Source: Diaphorobacter ruginosibacter
GTDB lineage: Bacteria > Pseudomonadota > Gammaproteobacteria > Burkholderiales > Burkholderiaceae_C
Direction: 5' to 3'
Length of the DNA: 64,000 nt
Assembly (NCBI RefSeq): GCF_014395975.1
Contig: NZ_CP060714.1
Span: 806,001 to 870,000 of the forward strand
This document shows positions 42,692 to 51,871 of the stretch, piece after piece. The position numbers and the translations under genes were made by a program. Below the pieces are notes generated by a model. That model did not search any database, was not told the DNA's origin, and worked only from the letters and a program-made list of their open reading frames with translations. Positions within the stretch are counted from its first letter, which is position 1, and the number at the start of each line of letters is the position of its first letter.

Positions 42692-43361
42692 ACGCTCCCC
42701 CAAATTGGATTTCTCGCAGTTTCAGACGACTCTGCAGAGGCAGTTCTCGAACCTGGATCCCAAGGATCCATCGCTTTGGCCCGTACTGCCCAAGTTGCTT
42801 CTGTGCATCATGATTGCCGTGGTGGTGATCGGTATTGGTTGGTATATGTGGCTTCAGGATGCCGAGGATCAGCTCAAGGCAGAGCAAGCCACGGAGTTGA
42901 CGCTGCGCGAGGACTACACCAAGAAGCTGACGAAGGCGATCAGTCTTGAAGCATTGAAGAAGCAGCGTGAGCAGGTGCAGCAATATGTGACGCAGCTTGA
43001 AAAGCAACTGCCGAGCAAGGCTGAAATGTCGGCGTTGCTATCGGATATCAACCAAGCCGGTTTGGGCCGCAGCCTGCAGTTCGAGACATTCCGGCCGGGA
43101 CAGGTGGTTCTCAAGGACTACTACGCTGAATTGCCTATCGCGGTTCGAGTGACCGGCAACTACCCGGACATTGGTGCATTTGCTTCCGATATTGCCAATC
43201 TTTCTCGCATCGTGACACTCAACAATCTGTCGCTCAGCCCTGTCGGCAAGGAGGCGGGAACGCTGGCCATGGAAGCCACGGCCAAGACCTTCCGTTATCT
43301 CGACCAAGAGGAAATCCTCGAGCAAAAGAAGGCTGCGGATGCTGCGAGGAAGAAGAAATGA
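42681..43361 (+). CDS. pilO: type IV pilus assembly protein PilO
   Basis: The 226-residue partner of PilN has a cytoplasmic N-terminus (about 40 residues), one helix (LLLCIMIAVVVIGIGWYMWL), a coiled coil and a periplasmic domain with FRPGQVVLKDYYAELPIAVR and GNYPDIGAFASDIANLSRIV. A Lys-rich tail ends it. ATG 42681 overlaps the end of pilN by 11 bp. The PilNO dimer links PilM in the cytoplasm to PilP and the secretin. Confidence 0.94.
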   Translation: MASKRSPKLDFSQFQTTLQRQFSNLDPKDPSLWPVLPKLLLCIMIAVVVIGIGWYMWLQDAEDQLKAEQATELTLREDYTKKLTKAISLEALKKQREQVQQYVTQLEKQLPSKAEMSALLSDINQAGLGRSLQFETFRPGQVVLKDYYAELPIAVRVTGNYPDIGAFASDIANLSRIVTLNNLSLSPVGKEAGTLAMEATAKTFRYLDQEEILEQKKAADAARKKK

Positions 43362-43912
43362 AGCACTCAACCCTCTTGATATTGATTGCTTTGAACTCTG
43401 TGCTTTTGTCAGGGTGCGCGTCAGACGACGAAGACGAATTGCGCACCTGGATGACGGAGCAACGGGCAACGATCAAACCGCGGATCACTCCGATCGACGA
43501 GCCCAAACAGTTTTTCCCTGCTGATTATTCAGCGGACAGCGGCCAGGACCCCTTTGCATCCCTGCGTCTCACGCAGGCGTTGAAGCGGGACTCCAACAAT
43601 GCGTCCGCCAACTCGGCGTTGATTACCCCCGAGCTTGCGCGCCGCAAGGAGCCTCTCGAGGCGTATCCGCTGGACGCCATCAAGATGGTGGGCAGCATGA
43701 ACAAGAACGGTGTGCCGATCGCCCTGATCAGGGTGGACAAGCTGCTGTATCAGGTACGGGTCGGCAATCACCTGGGCCCGAACTACGGGCTTGTGACGAA
43801 GATTTCGGAAACCAACGTTCATATGAGAGAAATTGTCCAGGACCCGACGGGTGACTGGATCGAACGTCCGGCAACGCTCGACCTGCAGGAAGGTCCAGAG
43901 GGAAAGCAATGA
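43358..43912 (+). CDS. pilP: type IV pilus assembly lipoprotein PilP
   Basis: The 184-residue lipoprotein has a lipobox at VLLSGCAS (Cys20) and a long flexible part including RTWMTEQRATIKPRITPI. Its beta-sandwich domain of the PilP/HR type (YPLDAIKMVGSMNKNGVPIA to YGLVTKISETNVHMREIVQD) contacts the periplasmic N-domains of PilQ. ATGA junctions couple it to pilO and to pilQ. Confidence 0.94.
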   Translation: MKHSTLLILIALNSVLLSGCASDDEDELRTWMTEQRATIKPRITPIDEPKQFFPADYSADSGQDPFASLRLTQALKRDSNNASANSALITPELARRKEPLEAYPLDAIKMVGSMNKNGVPIALIRVDKLLYQVRVGNHLGPNYGLVTKISETNVHMREIVQDPTGDWIERPATLDLQEGPEGKQ

Positions 43913-46047
43913 TCAGCAAGAAAAATAATCTTCGAGAGAAACTGTGGACGGCGGGCATCGCCTTGTTTGCCATGGCGGGCTCGACGCTCGCCAGTGCCGG
44001 GGGGGTGATCCAGTCCGTCACAGGTTTCACCCAGAGCGGTGCAGAGGTGATACGCATCGATCTTTCCGAACCGCTGACGGAAGTTCCCGCGGGCTTTGTC
44101 GTGCAGACTCCTGCGCGGATCGCGTTGGACTTTGCGGATGTCTCCAATGGCACGGGCAAGAATGCCATCGAGATCAACCAAGGCAATGTCAAGTCGGCCA
44201 ACATTGCACAGGGAGCCTCCCGTTCGCGGGTGGTCATCAACCTGAAGCAGGCAACGACCTATTCCACGGAGATCCAGGGCAACAGCCTGCTGGTGATCCT
44301 GGGCGCGGTGGGGGGCAATGCCTCGGTGCCTGCGCCAGTGGCCACCAAGTTCTCGGAAGACCAGAATCGCGATACTCTGCCGCTCAAGGATGTGGACTTC
44401 CGCCGTGGCGCAGATGGCGCGGGACGTGTCGTTGTCGGCCTTACCAACAGTCAGGTCGGCGTGGATATCAAGCAGCAGAACAAGTCGCTGGTCGTCGAGT
44501 TCATGCGCTCGTCGTTGCCTGAAGGCCTGCGTCGTCGTTTGGATGTCTCCGACTTCGGCACGCCCGTTCAGATGATCAGCAGCAGCCAGGACGGTGAGCG
44601 CGTGAAGATGGTCATCGAATCCGTAGGTGACTGGACGCACAGCGCGTATCAGAGCGACAACCAGTTCGTGATCGAGGTTCGCCAGAAGAAGGTGGATCTG
44701 AACAAGCTCTCGCAAGGTCCGGGTTTCACGGGGGAAAAGCTGTCGTTGAACTTCCAGAACATTGAAGTACGCTCGCTGCTCCAGGTGATCGCGGACTTCA
44801 CGAACTTCAATATCGTGACCTCCGACACGGTGACGGGTGCGTTGACGCTGCGCCTGAAGGACGTTCCGTGGGATCAGGCGCTCCAGATCATCATGGATGC
44901 CAAGGGCCTGGGTATGCGCAAGTCTGGAACGGTGCTGTGGATTGCACCGAAGGACGAGATCGACGAGCGCACGAAGAAGGACTTCGAGGCAGCGCTGGCG
45001 ATTGAAAAGCTCGAGCCCCTGCGCACGCAGTCGTTCCAGTTGAATTATGCGAAGGCGGCCGACATGCTGGCGCAACTGACGACCAATACCAGCAGTGGCG
45101 GTTCTGGTGGCAATAACCGCTTCCTGACGGCACGCGGCAATGCGATCGCAGAGCCACGCACCAACCAGCTGTTCGTGACGGATACGCCCAGCAAACTGGA
45201 GGAAGTACGCCAATTGCTCCTGAATCTGGACGTGCCGGTTCGCCAAGTTTTGATTGAGGCCCGCATTGTCGAAGCACGTGACACGTTCGGGCGTGCCCTA
45301 GGCATTCGGCTGGGTGGCGGTGACTTGCGGGCCAACAAGGGAGGCGATGGCGGGTACAGCATTGGAGGGGGCAACCGCGTTGCACTGGGCACCAGCTATG
45401 GAAATGCCTCCAATGCAGCCGGTGTGGATGGGACCGGATACACGCCAGGGCAATTTGTCAATTTGCCTGCTTCGTTGTCGAACGTTCCTAATTTCGGGAA
45501 TTTCGCATTGTCGATTTTCAATTCTGCGGCCAACCGATTCCTGACCTTGGAACTGTCGGCGATGGAGGCGGATGGCCAAGGCAAGATTGTCTCGAGCCCT
45601 CGTCTCATTACGGCTGACCAGACCAAGGCATTGATCGAGCAAGGTACGGAGTACCCATATTCGGTGACGGCACCCAACGGGGCTACCACCATCTCGTTCA
45701 AGAAGGCTGTGCTGAAGCTGGAGGTGACGCCGCAGATCACTCCGGAAGGCAACATCATCCTGGATCTGGACGTCAACAAGGACAGCCGCGGCGAGACGAC
45801 GATGCAGGGCGTCGCCATCGATACCAAGCACGTCAAGACGCAAGTGCTTGTTGAGAACGGTGGAACCGTCGTGATCGGTGGTATTTTCACCATGGAAGAA
45901 ACCAATCAGGAAAACAAGATCCCCGTGCTGGGTGATGTACCCGTGCTGGGTAATCTGTTCAAAAACCGCTCGCGTGAATCCACCAAGAATGAAGTACTGG
46001 TATTCATTACCCCCAAGGTGATTTCTGATCGAGGCCCCGTCCGTTAA
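43909..46047 (+). CDS. pilQ: type IV pilus secretin PilQ
   Basis: PilQ forms the outer-membrane pore for the pilus and for DNA uptake. The 712-residue protein has a signal peptide (cleavage near ASA at about 30) and two AMIN domains (about 35-125 and 150-260) that bind peptidoglycan. The STN/N0 domain (LNFQNIEVRSLLQVIADFTN) and an N1 domain follow. The secretin core includes VRQVLIEARIVEARDTFGRA and ends VPVLGNLFKNRSRESTKNEV. A Gly/Asn-rich insert lies at about 465-505. The gene overlaps pilP by ATGA. Behind it, 17 bp on, is an Ig-like lipoprotein gene instead of aroK. Confidence 0.96.
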   Translation: MISKKNNLREKLWTAGIALFAMAGSTLASAGGVIQSVTGFTQSGAEVIRIDLSEPLTEVPAGFVVQTPARIALDFADVSNGTGKNAIEINQGNVKSANIAQGASRSRVVINLKQATTYSTEIQGNSLLVILGAVGGNASVPAPVATKFSEDQNRDTLPLKDVDFRRGADGAGRVVVGLTNSQVGVDIKQQNKSLVVEFMRSSLPEGLRRRLDVSDFGTPVQMISSSQDGERVKMVIESVGDWTHSAYQSDNQFVIEVRQKKVDLNKLSQGPGFTGEKLSLNFQNIEVRSLLQVIADFTNFNIVTSDTVTGALTLRLKDVPWDQALQIIMDAKGLGMRKSGTVLWIAPKDEIDERTKKDFEAALAIEKLEPLRTQSFQLNYAKAADMLAQLTTNTSSGGSGGNNRFLTARGNAIAEPRTNQLFVTDTPSKLEEVRQLLLNLDVPVRQVLIEARIVEARDTFGRALGIRLGGGDLRANKGGDGGYSIGGGNRVALGTSYGNASNAAGVDGTGYTPGQFVNLPASLSNVPNFGNFALSIFNSAANRFLTLELSAMEADGQGKIVSSPRLITADQTKALIEQGTEYPYSVTAPNGATTISFKKAVLKLEVTPQITPEGNIILDLDVNKDSRGETTMQGVAIDTKHVKTQVLVENGGTVVIGGIFTMEETNQENKIPVLGDVPVLGNLFKNRSRESTKNEVLVFITPKVISDRGPVR

Positions 46048-46064
46048 TTTGCAAGGTGAATGAA

Positions 46065-47651
46065 ATGAAAGTAGTAGGGAAAATTGCGACGATTGCATCG
46101 TTGCTCTGGTTGGTTGCATGTGGTGGAGGTGGCGGTAACGCGTCCAAGCCTGATGACGGAACGGGGCCAGGAGCTAATGGCACCCTGACCGTTCAGGCAT
46201 ATGGCACGGTGGCCGGCGCGGATGCGGCCATCAGTAACTTCGCTTCCTCCGATCTGACCGTGCATGCCAAGGCCACCTTGAAAGATAAGGCCGGTGCGGG
46301 CATTGCGAATGCCATCGTGAAGTTCTCTGAGAGTGGTGCAGGTATCCTCACATTCGCCCCAGAGTCCGCCACGGCCCTGACCAATGCGAGTGGCATTGCC
46401 GAGGTCGAACTCAAGGCATCCTCGCTGACGGCCTTGGGTGCGACACAGTTGGTCGCTGAGGCAGCCATCACTGACAAGACCGGCGCCGAAGTGACGTTGT
46501 CCGGCAAGCAGAATGTGTCGGTCTCTGCCGCCGTGATCCAGGACCCGCAGGCTGTAGCGACAGCCCTCAACTTCAAGGGCGCGGTTCCGGCGGATCAATC
46601 GATCGTGATCGCGGGTGCGGGCGGTAATGGCCGTTCCGAAACTGCTCTGCTCACGTTCACCGTTGTGGACAACAGCGGCGCGCCGATCAAGGGTGTGGTG
46701 GTTGATTTCAGCGTAGTGCCTGCAGGTGCCGTCGTGCTGAACACGACTTCCGGAACGAGCAACTCCTCCGGCGAAATCACGGCTTCTGTCAACTCCAAGA
46801 GCCAGCCGACCTCCGTGATCGTCAAGGCAACGGTGCGTGGCCGTAATATTGGTTCGCAATCCGACACACTGACCGTCACCACGGGCGTATCGACGCAACT
46901 GGGTTTTGACCTGTCGGCTTCCAAGTTCAATCTGGATGCGGATCTGTCCGGCGACTCCTCCACCCTTAACGTGAAGATCGTGGACAAGAATGGCAACCCT
47001 GTCGCCGATGGCGTGCCGGTTGTGGCCCAGACTCCTTATGGCCGTGTGGGTACGTCCGGCCGCGGCGGCTGCACGACGACCAATGGTGGCTGCTCGGTCG
47101 AATACCAGGTGCAGAATCCACGTCCCGATGACGGCGTGAAGGTTCCCGTTGTGTTCTCCACTCAAACAGGCCAGGGTACGCTGATCAGTGACACACTGCA
47201 CGTGTGGGTGACTTCCGTAGGCGATGCGGCCTTGTATGACGCATCGGGCAAGCTGGTCACCAGCGTGACCCTGCCTCTGCTGGACCCCAAGGCCTGCAAG
47301 TTCGGCAGCACCACGCTGTACATCGGTACCCCCAAGGGTCTGGCAACGCCAGCGGGTACCGTGATTGCGGTTCGTTCCACCTCTGAGTTGACTTCGCCTA
47401 CCATTGTGGACGGCACGCCGACGCTTGATCGTGCGGCCGGCCGTACGGCGTTGACCGTGACAGCCTCCGGCAAGGCCGGCACGGCTGCGGGCACCGACAC
47501 CTGGAGCTTCAAGTTCACTGCGGCGCCGAGCAAGACGGTGAGTGGCTATGACCTCAAGGTGAACTATCCTGAGTGCCCGAAGGAAGAACCTGAGACCCCT
47601 ACTGGCCCCACTAACCCTGGCAGCACCGCCACTGGTGGTAGTTCGGTGTAA
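46065..47651 (+). CDS. lipoprotein with tandem bacterial Ig-like (invasin/Big_1-type) domains
   Basis: The 528-residue protein has a signal peptide and lipobox LLWLVAC (Cys19) followed by a GGGGGN linker. Three repeated beta-sandwich units follow: about 37-135 (LTVHAKATLKDKAGAGIANA, then TNASGIAEVELKA), about 150-255 (LLTFTVVDNSGAPIKGVVVD, TSNSSGEITASVNS) and about 260-385 (LNVKIVDKNGNPVADGVPVV with a Cys pair at GGCTTTNGGCSVEYQV). The pattern 'G.PI/V.G..V.F' and 'T...G' is that of Big_1 domains. The C-terminus is Pro/Thr/Gly-rich. ATG 46065 has AAGG 8 bases before it. It follows pilQ by 17 bp and is ended by a strong terminator, so it is probably part of the pil transcript. A role in adhesion or the pilus is inferred. 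Confidence 0.8.
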   Translation: MKVVGKIATIASLLWLVACGGGGGNASKPDDGTGPGANGTLTVQAYGTVAGADAAISNFASSDLTVHAKATLKDKAGAGIANAIVKFSESGAGILTFAPESATALTNASGIAEVELKASSLTALGATQLVAEAAITDKTGAEVTLSGKQNVSVSAAVIQDPQAVATALNFKGAVPADQSIVIAGAGGNGRSETALLTFTVVDNSGAPIKGVVVDFSVVPAGAVVLNTTSGTSNSSGEITASVNSKSQPTSVIVKATVRGRNIGSQSDTLTVTTGVSTQLGFDLSASKFNLDADLSGDSSTLNVKIVDKNGNPVADGVPVVAQTPYGRVGTSGRGGCTTTNGGCSVEYQVQNPRPDDGVKVPVVFSTQTGQGTLISDTLHVWVTSVGDAALYDASGKLVTSVTLPLLDPKACKFGSTTLYIGTPKGLATPAGTVIAVRSTSELTSPTIVDGTPTLDRAAGRTALTVTASGKAGTAAGTDTWSFKFTAAPSKTVSGYDLKVNYPECPKEEPETPTGPTNPGSTATGGSSV

Positions 47652-47679
47652 TACACCGAAGTCGTAGATCCTCATCGAA

Positions 47680-47705
47680 GGGCGCCGTCAAAGGCGCCCT
47701 TTTTT
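47680..47705 (+). terminator. intrinsic terminator of the pil operon
   Basis: 7-bp stem GGGCGCC / GGCGCCC with loop GTCAAA and TTTTTT. It lies 28 bp after the stop of the Ig-like lipoprotein gene. A 19-bp palindrome (47642-47660, arms TTCGGTGTA / TACACCGAA) overlaps the stop codon just before it. Confidence 0.92.
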
Positions 47706-47833
47706 CATGTCGATGGTGAAGAAGCCTCTGCTCGAAGCCTGAAGGACGTATCTGCCCGCTCGCGTGGTGAGAGGGTTTGTTAAGCTAGAGCCTGCGTTCG
47801 CCGATTTTCAAACCCCACCCGCACTGCGTCTCC

Positions 47834-48943
47834 ATGAGCACCGATCAGATTTCCGTCACCATCGATCTGGGTGACCGCTCCTATCCCATCGACATTGCAG
47901 AAGGCCTGCTGAGCGATCCAGCGCTGTTCTCACAGTGCCCCAAGGCATCCATGGCGGTGATCGTCACCAACGACGTGGTGGCGCCGCTATACGCCGCAAC
48001 CCTCGAGGCCAGCCTGCGCAGGTACTATCCCCGCGTCCACACGGTGATCCTCCCCGACGGCGAGGAGTTCAAGACCTGGCAGACCTTGCAGAAGATCTTT
48101 GATGGCCTGCTCGAGAACGGCGCTGATCGCAAGACCGTGTTGTTCGCGCTGGGAGGGGGGGTGGTTGGCGACATGACCGGCTTTGCCGCGGCCAGCTATA
48201 TGCGCGGTGTGCCGTTTGTACAGGTGCCGACCACCTTGCTGGCCCAGGTTGATTCGTCGGTGGGGGGCAAGACGGCCATCAACCATCCGCTGGGCAAGAA
48301 CATGATCGGTGCGTTTTACCAGCCGCAGCTGGTGGTGTGCGACCTGGAAACACTCGATACGCTGCCCGAGCGTGAGCTCGCAGCGGGTATTGGCGAAATC
48401 ATCAAGTATGGCCCGATCTACGACATGGAGTTCTTCTCCTGGCTCGAGGCCAACATGCCGGCGCTGCTTCGGCGCGACCGTGCCGCGCTGGCGCATGCCG
48501 TCAAGCGCAGCTGCGAGATCAAGGCCTGGGTGGTGGGGCAGGACGAACGCGAAGGCGGCCTGCGTGCGATCCTGAATTTCGGGCATACCTTCGGCCATGC
48601 GATCGAGGCCGGCATGGGCTACGGCAACTGGCTGCACGGCGAGGGCGTGGCTGCGGGCATGGTGATGGCGGCAGAGCTGTCGAGGCGCCTGGGCATGGTG
48701 GATGCCGCGTTTGTCGCGCGCCTGCGTGCCTTGATCGAACGGGCGGGCCTGCCCGTTCGCGGGGCTGTCATCGACGAGCAGGACAATGCCGGTCGTTACC
48801 TGCAGTTGATGCGTGTCGACAAGAAGTCCGAAGCGGGCGAGATCCGCTTCGTGCTGATCGACGGGCCAGGCAAGGCCGTCGTGAAGCCCGCACCGGATGC
48901 GCTGGTGCGCGAGGTGATCGACGCCTGCTGCGCGCCAACCTGA
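47834..48943 (+). CDS. aroB: 3-dehydroquinate synthase
   Basis: AroB closes the ring of DAHP to 3-dehydroquinate in the shikimate pathway. The 369-residue protein has the NAD-binding VLFALGGGVVGDMTGFAA, PFVQVPTTLLAQVDSSVGGK and KTAINHPLGKNMIGAFYQP. The zinc-site histidines are in ILNFGHTFGHAIE and NWLHGEGVAAGM. Length is typical. In related genomes aroK stands directly upstream; here it is absent and aroB has its own 130-bp leader after the pil terminator. dgt follows after 46 bp. Confidence 0.97.
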   Translation: MSTDQISVTIDLGDRSYPIDIAEGLLSDPALFSQCPKASMAVIVTNDVVAPLYAATLEASLRRYYPRVHTVILPDGEEFKTWQTLQKIFDGLLENGADRKTVLFALGGGVVGDMTGFAAASYMRGVPFVQVPTTLLAQVDSSVGGKTAINHPLGKNMIGAFYQPQLVVCDLETLDTLPERELAAGIGEIIKYGPIYDMEFFSWLEANMPALLRRDRAALAHAVKRSCEIKAWVVGQDEREGGLRAILNFGHTFGHAIEAGMGYGNWLHGEGVAAGMVMAAELSRRLGMVDAAFVARLRALIERAGLPVRGAVIDEQDNAGRYLQLMRVDKKSEAGEIRFVLIDGPGKAVVKPAPDALVREVIDACCAPT

Positions 48944-48989
48944 CGGATTCGGATTCAATAGCAGGTCAAGCGAGGGAAGGATCGAAGCG

Positions 48990-50174
48990 TTGCAATCACT
49001 GCCAAGTGCCCCTTCTCTTGCTGCCTGTGCATGCCACCCCGAGCAGAGTCGGGGGCGACGTCATCCCCAGGAGCGCGCGCCGACGCGCTCCGAGTTCCAG
49101 CGCGACCGCGACCGCATCGTGCACTCGACGGCCTTTCGCAGGCTGGTCTACAAGACACAGGTCTTTCTGAACCATGAAGGCGACCTGTTCCGTACGCGGC
49201 TCACGCACTCCATCGAAGTGGCCCAGCTGGGGCGCTCCATCGCCCGGTCCCTGCGGCTCAACGAAGACCTCGTCGAAGCGGTGAGCCTGGCCCATGATCT
49301 CGGACATACCCCCTTCGGCCACGCGGGCCAGGATGCGCTCAATGACTGCATGAAGGACTACGGCGGCTTCGAACACAACCTGCAGAGCCTGCGCGTGGTC
49401 GATACGCTCGAGGAGCGCTATCCCGACTACGACGGCCTCAACCTTACCTTCGAGACGCGTGAGGGTATTCTCAAGCACTGTTCCCGCCGCAATGCGGAGT
49501 TGATGGAGCAGCGCGAGCCTGGCGGGATTGGCTGGCGGTTCCTTCATGGCGGGCAGCCGAGCCTCGAGGCGCAGCTGTGCAACCTGGCCGACGAGATCGC
49601 CTACAACGCGCATGACGTGGACGACGGCGTGCGTTCCGGACTGATCCGCATCGAGCAGTTGTGCGATGTCCCGCTGTTCGAGCGGTATCGCCTGCAGGCA
49701 CTTGCGGCCTTCCCGCATCTGCAAGCCCCCTGCGAGCAGCGGCGCCTGCTCAACGAGACCATCCGGCGCATGCTCAGTGACCAGGTCTATGACGTGATCG
49801 CGGCCACATCCCGGGCTCTTGCCGCGCATGCGCCGGCCTCCGTGGACGATGTGCGCAGGCAGCCGGCGATGGTGGCATTCACGCCCGCGATGCGTGCCGA
49901 ATCGCTGCAGCTCAAGCAGTTCCTGTTCCGTGAGCTGTACCGTCATGAACAGGTGATGCACACCATGGGGCTGGCGCAGCAGGTGGTCCATGAGCTGTTT
50001 GCACTCTATTTCGCGAAGCCCGTGGAGATGCCTGCGGCACAGGCTGCGCAGGCGATGGGCGGGGACGAAATGAAGCGCGCGCGCGTAGTGTCGGATTTCA
50101 TTGCGGGCATGACGGACCGCTACGCCGTTCGGGAGCATGAGCGGCTGACCGGGAAGCGCCTGCTGGCTACCTGA
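48990..50174 (+). CDS. dgt: deoxyguanosinetriphosphate triphosphohydrolase-like protein
   Basis: The 394-residue HD-domain enzyme hydrolyses dNTPs to nucleoside and triphosphate. The metal-binding HD motif is in AHDLGHTPFGHAGQD, with an upstream His in RTRLTHSIEVAQL and a downstream Asp in LCNLADEIAYNAHDVDD. N-terminal RSEFQRDRDRIVHSTAFRRL is the family signature. The start is TTG 48990 (AAGGA upstream); no in-frame ATG lies near, and the residues before RSEF are not conserved. It is the type-2 (short) dGTPase form. The following gene starts 71 bp downstream. Confidence 0.93.
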   Translation: MQSLPSAPSLAACACHPEQSRGRRHPQERAPTRSEFQRDRDRIVHSTAFRRLVYKTQVFLNHEGDLFRTRLTHSIEVAQLGRSIARSLRLNEDLVEAVSLAHDLGHTPFGHAGQDALNDCMKDYGGFEHNLQSLRVVDTLEERYPDYDGLNLTFETREGILKHCSRRNAELMEQREPGGIGWRFLHGGQPSLEAQLCNLADEIAYNAHDVDDGVRSGLIRIEQLCDVPLFERYRLQALAAFPHLQAPCEQRRLLNETIRRMLSDQVYDVIAATSRALAAHAPASVDDVRRQPAMVAFTPAMRAESLQLKQFLFRELYRHEQVMHTMGLAQQVVHELFALYFAKPVEMPAAQAAQAMGGDEMKRARVVSDFIAGMTDRYAVREHERLTGKRLLAT

Positions 50175-50245
50175 AGACCCTTCACAAGGTCGCAATGCAG
50201 GGCAAGCCTAGAATATCGGCCCTCAGTTCCCACGAAAATGCGACC

Positions 50246-50881
50246 ATGGCCGAAGAGAATCATTCCGCGACATCCAACCCCGAGCCCGCCACCGCGGAGC
50301 GCGACGCGCAGGTGATTGCCGATACCGTGCGCTGGCTGGAGAGGGCCGTGATCGGTTTGAACCTGTGCCCGTTTGCCAAGGGCGTGCATGCCAAGGACCA
50401 GATCCATTACGTGGTGAGCCACGCCACCGATGCGCGCTCGCTGGCGGACGAGCTGCACCGCGAGCTCGAGGCACTGGCCGAAATGTCGCCCGAGAAGCGT
50501 GATACCACGTTGCTGATGGCGCCTGATTGCCTCGAGGATTTCCTCGACTTCAACGATTTTCTCGAGCTCGCCGATGACCTTGTCGATGCGCTCGATCTTG
50601 GCGGCATTCTGCAGGTGGCTTCGTTCCATCCGCAGTTCCAGTTCGAGGGAACGCAGGTCGATGACGTGAGCAACTGCACGAATCGCGCACCGTATCCGAC
50701 GCTGCACCTGCTGCGTGAGGACAGCATCGATCGTGCCGTGGAGGCATTTCCCGAAGCCGAGGAGATTTTCGAGCGCAACATCGAAGTGCTTGAAAAGCTG
50801 GGCAGCAAGGGGTGGAACGATCTGGATGTGGGCGCACATGCGCGCTGCTCCCATGCCGCAGGCAGCAAGGCACGGACATGA
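50246..50881 (+). CDS. DUF1415 domain-containing protein
   Basis: The 211-residue protein has the DUF1415 signature: TVRWLERAVIGLNLCPFAKG near residue 31, TTLLMAPDCLEDFLDFNDFL, ILQVASFHPQFQFEGTQVDD, SNCTNRAPYPTLHLLREDSI and the terminal LGSKGWNDL. The family's function is not established; conserved Cys, His and Asp residues suggest metal or nucleotide binding. ATG 50246 gives the usual length. It is coupled to the methyltransferase by an ATGA overlap, so the two proteins may act in one process. Confidence 0.85.
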   Translation: MAEENHSATSNPEPATAERDAQVIADTVRWLERAVIGLNLCPFAKGVHAKDQIHYVVSHATDARSLADELHRELEALAEMSPEKRDTTLLMAPDCLEDFLDFNDFLELADDLVDALDLGGILQVASFHPQFQFEGTQVDDVSNCTNRAPYPTLHLLREDSIDRAVEAFPEAEEIFERNIEVLEKLGSKGWNDLDVGAHARCSHAAGSKART

Positions 50882-51810
50882 AGGCGACAGCAGGAAAAGG
50901 GCGGCAACAACCTCGCCAGGAAGGCTCGCAGAAGCCGCATGCCAGCAAGGCCGAGGCGGCCAAGGCTGCTGTGCTTGCCGAGCTGCGGCCGGGGCAGTCG
51001 ATCGAGTTGCTGAAGGAACTGCACATTCTCACGCGCGAGGGCCAGCTCAACCAGGACTCGCGCCGCAAGCTCAAGCAGGTCTATCACCTCTATCAGTTCA
51101 TCGAGCCGGTCCTCAAGGAACTGGCAGCGGACGACCATGCCCCCAGCCTGGCCGACCATGGGGCGGGCAAGTCGTATCTGGGCTTCATCCTCTACGACCT
51201 GTTCTTCAAGGAACTGGGACGAGGCGAAATCTACGGCATCGAATGGCGGGCCGAACTGGTCGAGCGCTCGCAGCAGCTCGCTGCGCAGTTGGGCTTCGAC
51301 CGGATGAAATTCTTCAACCTCTCGGTTGCTGCTTCGACACAGTCGCACGACATGCCCGAGACCATCGACATGGTCACCGCGCTGCATGCCTGCGACACCG
51401 CGACCGATGATGCGATCGCCTTCGGCCTGGAGAAGAAGGCGCGCGCGATGGTGCTCGTGCCCTGCTGTCAGGCGGAGGTTGCGGCCTGTCTCCGGCAGGG
51501 CAAGGCGTTGCAGCTGGCGCGCACGCCGCTCGCCGAGCTGTGGCGCCATCCCATCCACACGCGGGAGCTGGGCAGTCAGATCACCAATGTGCTGCGCTGC
51601 CTGCATCTGGAAGCCAGCGGCTACCAGGTGACGGTGACCGAGCTGGTCGGCTGGGAGCACAGCATGAAGAACGAACTCATCCTGGCGCGCTACACCGGCC
51701 AGAAAAAGCGCAGTGCGCGCGAGCGCCTTGAGGCGATCCTGAAGGAGTTCGGGCTGGAGCAGGCGCTTGCCGCACGCTTCGGCCTCTCGGAGCCCGCAGT
51801 CATCGGGTGA
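50878..51810 (+). CDS. SAM-dependent methyltransferase (Methyltransf_32-like)
   Basis: The 310-residue protein has ADHGAGKSYLGFILYDLFFK as motif I of a methyltransferase, YGIEWRAELVERSQQLAAQL as motif II, TIDMVTALHACDTATDDAIA and VLVPCCQAEVAACL. The Pro-Cys-Cys-Gln element and the AlaHisAsp-like segment are those of PF13679-type enzymes. The N-terminus is basic (KATAGKGRQQPRQEGSQKPH). It overlaps the DUF1415 gene and converges with mmsA; a GAGCAG/CTGCTC hairpin (51818-51849) lies between. RNA or protein methylation is possible; the substrate cannot be told. Confidence 0.78.
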   Translation: MKATAGKGRQQPRQEGSQKPHASKAEAAKAAVLAELRPGQSIELLKELHILTREGQLNQDSRRKLKQVYHLYQFIEPVLKELAADDHAPSLADHGAGKSYLGFILYDLFFKELGRGEIYGIEWRAELVERSQQLAAQLGFDRMKFFNLSVAASTQSHDMPETIDMVTALHACDTATDDAIAFGLEKKARAMVLVPCCQAEVAACLRQGKALQLARTPLAELWRHPIHTRELGSQITNVLRCLHLEASGYQVTVTELVGWEHSMKNELILARYTGQKKRSARERLEAILKEFGLEQALAARFGLSEPAVIG

Positions 51811-51871
51811 TTCGGCAGAGCAGCGCGCAGTCCGTCATGCGCTCTGCTCCCTGCACCTGCCGCCGTCTGCC

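Noticed and set aside
48151..48161. G7 tract in aroB as a phase-variable tract
   Set aside because: It encodes the universally conserved GGGVVGD NAD-binding loop in a housekeeping gene; length and place are explained by codon choice.
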